Notes under the pieces: model-generated | What the model was told of the DNA's origin: nothing | Database searches by the model: none | The model's input: only the letters and a program-made list of their open reading frames with translations | Part shown: piece after piece, positions 61,177 through 64,000 of the stretch | Position numbering within the stretch: position 1 is the stretch's first letter | How the letters are laid out: each line of letters begins with the position of its first letter | From: Algoriphagus taiwanensis | Lineage (GTDB): Bacteria > Bacteroidota > Bacteroidia > Cytophagales > Cyclobacteriaceae | Length of the DNA stretch: 64,000 nucleotides | Assembly: GCF_036245645.1 (NCBI RefSeq) | Contig: NZ_BTPE01000006.1 | Location: 124,001 to 188,000, forward strand | Direction: 5' to 3' | Made by a program: the position numbers and the translations under genes

Positions 61177-61779
61177 ATGGAGCTACAATACGCCTTAGAA
61201 TTGATCGGAACTTTTGTATTTGCCATTTCCGGAGCTTTAGCCGTCAGGGAAAAGGAGCACGATCTTTTTGGGGCAGGATTTACCGGATTTATCACTGCCA
61301 TAGGCGGAGGTACACTTCGGGATATCCTTCTGGACAGCTACCCTCTGGTATGGATTGGAGATATCCATTTTCTCTATGCCATCCTATTGGGAATATTGGC
61401 CGCTTTTCTATTTCCCAACCTTTTGAGCCGGCTTCGCAAGACCTTTTTCCTATTTGACACCTTGGGGATTGGTTTTTTTACCGTACTGGGGGTAGAAAAG
61501 GCACTTAATCTGGGAGTTAGGCCAGAAATCGCAGCAATCATGGGAATGTTTACTGCAGTAATGGGCGGAGTCATTCGGGACACCCTTACCAATGAAATTC
61601 CCATTCTTTTCCGAAAGGAAATCTACGCATCTGCCTGCTTAGTGGGTGCGGTAGCTTATCTACTATTTGACTATTTCGGCTTGGAGCGAAACTACAACCT
61701 TTTGGTCTCTATGAGCATCATCATTTCTATCCGCTTGATCGCCATGAGGTACAAACTGAGCCTTCCCCGCCTGGATTGA
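61177..61779 (+). CDS. TRIC/UPF0126 cation channel family protein
   Basis: The 200-residue protein has seven hydrophobic segments in two repeats. The signatures GFITAIGGGTLRDILL and GMFTAVMGGVIRDTLTNE define UPF0126 (YicG), now linked to trimeric intracellular cation channels. It probably conducts K+ at the inner membrane. It starts 24 bases after the methyltransferase gene. Confidence 0.93.
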   Translation: MELQYALELIGTFVFAISGALAVREKEHDLFGAGFTGFITAIGGGTLRDILLDSYPLVWIGDIHFLYAILLGILAAFLFPNLLSRLRKTFFLFDTLGIGFFTVLGVEKALNLGVRPEIAAIMGMFTAVMGGVIRDTLTNEIPILFRKEIYASACLVGAVAYLLFDYFGLERNYNLLVSMSIIISIRLIAMRYKLSLPRLD

Positions 61780-61829
61780 ATATAAACTGGCACTTTTTGC
61801 AGGAGAAAATAAAGAATTAGCCTTAAAAA

Positions 61830-61860
61830 TTTGGGCAACAGGCGTTTTTATCTAATTTTT
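61830..61860 (+). promoter_or_regulatory. Possible promoter of the YitT gene
   Basis: TTTG (61830-61833) and TAATTTTT (61853-61860) have the 19-base spacing of Bacteroidota -33/-7 promoters, with one mismatch at the last base of the -7 box. Confidence 0.4.
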
Positions 61861-61907
61861 CCTTACTTTATTCGATATTTTGAAAAAGAAACTTTTCAGC
61901 CCTCTTA

Positions 61908-62798
61908 ATGAACCCTAAAGACAGTATAGACTGGAAGTCGATTTTTGATCCGACCTCCCTGGTTTACATCGTAGTTGGAGTCGCCTTTGCTGCTGTAGCT
62001 TTGGAGGCATTTATGCTTCCCAACAAGTTTTTGGATGGAGGAGTGACGGGTATTGCGATTTTGGTGAACCTGGGATTTGGGGTGGATCTAAATCTGCTCT
62101 TGGTCTTGCTGAATATTCCTTTTCTGGCTCTGGGATGGAAGAAAGTGGGAAAAACCTTTGCTGTGCAGTCTGCTATTTCGGTTTTTCTCCTGACCCTAAT
62201 CCTTCATTTCCTGGAGTTTCCCACGGTGACTCAGGACAAGGTACTGATTGCGGTATTCGGAGGATTTCTGATGGGGACAGGAATAGGTTTGATTATCCGT
62301 GGAGGAGGCTTGATTGACGGCTTTGAAGTGATTACGGAGTATTTTCAGAAAAACTCCGCTCTTTCTGCAAGCGAAATCACCGTTTTCCTCAATTCCCTGA
62401 TTATGCTATCGGCGGCATTCGTTTTTGGCATAGAACCTGCCATGTATTCTATCCTTACCTATTTTACCGCCATCAAGACCACCGATTATGTGGTGGAAGG
62501 ATTTGAAGAATACACTGCACTGACCATCATCTCCAAGGAGGATGATAAAGTGAAGGAGCTGATCGTCAAAGAGTTTGGCAAGGCGATCTCGGTATATAAA
62601 GGGGAGCGGGGATATCTGCCCGAGACCTTTCATATTCATCACCCTTGTGATATCATAATGACAGTAGTAACCCGACTGGAAGTACACCGGATCAAACTGG
62701 CCATTCAGGCTATAGACCCAAAGGCCTTCTTCTATGTACAGACTATCAAGGAAGTCAAAGGAGGAGTCATCAAAAAAGTCGGAAAAAAACATGACTGA
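61908..62798 (+). CDS. YitT-family membrane protein
   Basis: The 296-residue protein has five or six hydrophobic segments and the YitT pattern: LEAFMLPNKFLDGGVTGIAI and GTGIGLIIRGGGLIDGFEVI, followed by a cytosolic DUF2179 domain (about 215-290) with KAISVYKGERGYLPE. Function is unknown. The stop overlaps the HD gene by one base. Confidence 0.93.
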   Translation: MNPKDSIDWKSIFDPTSLVYIVVGVAFAAVALEAFMLPNKFLDGGVTGIAILVNLGFGVDLNLLLVLLNIPFLALGWKKVGKTFAVQSAISVFLLTLILHFLEFPTVTQDKVLIAVFGGFLMGTGIGLIIRGGGLIDGFEVITEYFQKNSALSASEITVFLNSLIMLSAAFVFGIEPAMYSILTYFTAIKTTDYVVEGFEEYTALTIISKEDDKVKELIVKEFGKAISVYKGERGYLPETFHIHHPCDIIMTVVTRLEVHRIKLAIQAIDPKAFFYVQTIKEVKGGVIKKVGKKHD

Positions 62799-63379
62799 TG
62801 GAATTTGAAACAATACAACATACGATCTATCGGGATATTCTGGAAAAGCTTCCGGCACACTTGACCTACCACAATCTGGCCCATACCGATTATGTGCTCA
62901 ATCAGGCTGTTTCTCTCGCTAAAGAGGAAAATGTAAGTGCTAAGGATCTTGAACTTTTAAAACTTGCGGCTCTCTTTCACGATACGGGCTTTATCGATAA
63001 TCCCAAAGACCATGAAGAAAAAGGATGCGTAATTGCCGAAGGCTACCTCTCCCAAGCCTATTCCAAAGAGGACCTCGACAAAATCAAAGGGATGATCATG
63101 GCGACCAAAATCCCCCAAAGCCCACAAAACCACCTGGAAAACATTTTAGCCGATGCAGATTTAGAGTACTTGGGAACTGACCTTTTTGAAGAGATTGGGG
63201 AATCACTTTTTGTCGAGCTCAAGCATTTCAACCCGAATTTTACCCAACAGGCCTGGGATGAATTGCAGCTGGTATTTATGGAAAAGCACCACTATCACAC
63301 CGATTATTGCAGGATTCATCGGGAGCCTAAAAAGCAGGAAAACCTGCTGAAGGTAAAGAAAAGGTTGGGGTTGGTTTAG
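62798..63379 (+). CDS. HD-domain phosphohydrolase
   Basis: The 193-residue protein has LTYHNLAHTDYVLNQAV, AALFHDTGFIDNPKDHEEKG with the HD pair, and MATKIPQSPQNHLENILADADLEYL with a later His and Asp. These are metal ligands of HD hydrolases. No TM segment. It probably cleaves a phosphorylated small molecule; the substrate is unknown. Its start overlaps the YitT stop by one base, and its stop overlaps the convergent gene by 4 bases. Confidence 0.9.
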   Translation: MEFETIQHTIYRDILEKLPAHLTYHNLAHTDYVLNQAVSLAKEENVSAKDLELLKLAALFHDTGFIDNPKDHEEKGCVIAEGYLSQAYSKEDLDKIKGMIMATKIPQSPQNHLENILADADLEYLGTDLFEEIGESLFVELKHFNPNFTQQAWDELQLVFMEKHHYHTDYCRIHREPKKQENLLKVKKRLGLV

Positions 63380-64000
63380 TCCAATTTGAGCTCCATCACC
63401 GCAAAGCCCAATTCATCATTCACATTCACATAAGACCAGAGCTTGCCGTCTTTGAGGAAGAGAGGCATTTCAGGAGAAATAAAAAGGGTAGTTTCTCCAA
63501 GCTGATTCAGGTCCATATCAAAAAGCGTGACTACATTTTTGTAGTTCTTTTTTCCTTCCTTACTGCTTTCCGGTTCCTGAGAAAATCTCCAAATCCGCCT
63601 TTCTTCAGGATCAAAAACATAACTTCCAAATCGTACTTGATCGCCCGATTCGGCCATGAGGTCCTCTAATTCTCGGAAGGATTCTGCCGTTGATTTTTCC
63701 GGTATTTTCTTTTGGTCGGAAGTAAGCTGGGAGTGGTGGATTTTAAGCATCAAAGTGTCCTTGGCCAAATCCAAAATATAAACCTCATTGAAGTGGGCAG
63801 AGGATATGAGTACTTGCTCACCCACTTCTGTCAAAAATATCCGCTCCATGGTGCTCATTCTGAGCGCTCCGCCTTCAATTAACCTAAAGGTAAATGGCTC
63901 TAATTTTTTGCCAAGATCAAAGGGGTATTTCCTGACAGTAAGGTCATCCATGGAAATCACCAGCATCCCCGCTTGGGCCTGTCCTTTGGAAAAATAGGTG
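63376..64000 (-). CDS. DUF4221-like protein, N-terminus cut by window edge
   Basis: The frame stays open from the TAA stop at 63376 to base 64000 on the minus strand with no stop, so the gene continues off the window. About 208 residues are visible. ERRIWRFSQEPESSKEGKK, VTLFDMDLNQLGE and MPLFLKDGKLWSYVN fit a beta-propeller-like pattern of DUF4221-type secreted lipoproteins; the signal peptide lies outside. The match is by pattern memory only. Confidence 0.65.
   Translation of the reverse strand, partial: TYFSKGQAQAGMLVISMDDLTVRKYPFDLGKKLEPFTFRLIEGGALRMSTMERIFLTEVGEQVLISSAHFNEVYILDLAKDTLMLKIHHSQLTSDQKKIPEKSTAESFRELEDLMAESGDQVRFGSYVFDPEERRIWRFSQEPESSKEGKKNYKNVVTLFDMDLNQLGETTLFISPEMPLFLKDGKLWSYVNVNDELGFAVMELKLD

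Overview
The window reads as chromosomal DNA of a member of the Bacteroidota, most likely a cytophagal bacterium close to the Cyclobacteriaceae (Algoriphagus-like). The reasons are TAnnTTTG-type -7 promoter boxes, a MurF-alanine racemase fusion, a TonB-dependent receptor with an N-terminal carboxypeptidase-regulatory-like domain, LruC, DUF4382, DUF4919, DUF5916 and DUF4221 families, and weak Shine-Dalgarno signals. Genus cannot be fixed from sequence reading alone. Coding density is very high. I found no tRNA, rRNA, CRISPR array, IS element or phage.

Region 1 (1-18980) is a large exopolysaccharide or O-antigen type locus. A truncated dTDP-rhamnose epimerase gene (rfbC, minus strand) and the housekeeping GTPase gene hflX precede it. 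Five transcription units on the plus strand follow. (i) 2102-4518: an atypical stand-alone receiver protein and an LruC-domain lipoprotein. (ii) 4734-10553: an initiating sugar-phosphate transferase, an acyltransferase, a half-length TolC-like protein, a Wzc-like co-polymerase with a degenerate kinase part, and a GT4 glycosyltransferase. (iii) 10676-13451: a Wzy-like polymerase or ligase, a GT2 enzyme and a 52-residue membrane protein. (iv) 13545-17684: a GT4, a Wzx flippase, a methyltransferase and a rhamnosyltransferase-like GT2. (v) 17799-18980: a membrane GT2. All five units carry a -7 box with a shared upstream element at fixed distance, which looks like a dedicated regulon signature. No Wza-type outer-membrane export gene is visible. 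The half-TolC protein is coupled to the co-polymerase instead, and this is the most intriguing part of the window.

Region 2 (18977-30000) holds a LytTR response regulator and a PAS/GAF histidine kinase, then dgt, a DUF4382 lipoprotein, ribD, free methionine-(R)-sulfoxide reductase, an AT-rich DUF4160/DUF2442 gene pair that looks acquired, an alpha/beta hydrolase and dxs.

Region 3 (30000-38800) has scpA, an LPG-synthase-type membrane protein, murF-alr, a voltage-gated-type cation channel with a C-terminal zinc ribbon, a CLC-F-like fluoride antiporter, a TIGR01777 epimerase, and an operon of three tandem PLDc_N-type small membrane proteins plus a DUF1648 protein.

Region 4 (38800-55000) has a secreted M14 peptidase, an amidohydrolase, a class II Fic protein behind two matching palindromic operators, a membrane protein flanked by two copies of a dispersed repeat, and a TonB receptor under a TPP riboswitch. 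It continues with a FAH-family enzyme, a DUF4919 protein, YjbQ, a DUF5916 outer-membrane protein, a thioredoxin-like protein and a six-hairpin glycosidase lipoprotein.

Region 5 (55000-64000) has a DASH cryptochrome, a four-gene minus operon (VOC protein, alpha-oxoamine-synthase-like enzyme, class A beta-lactamase-like hydrolase, small membrane protein), a patatin, a methyltransferase, a TRIC/UPF0126 channel, a YitT protein, an HD hydrolase and a truncated DUF4221-like gene at the edge.
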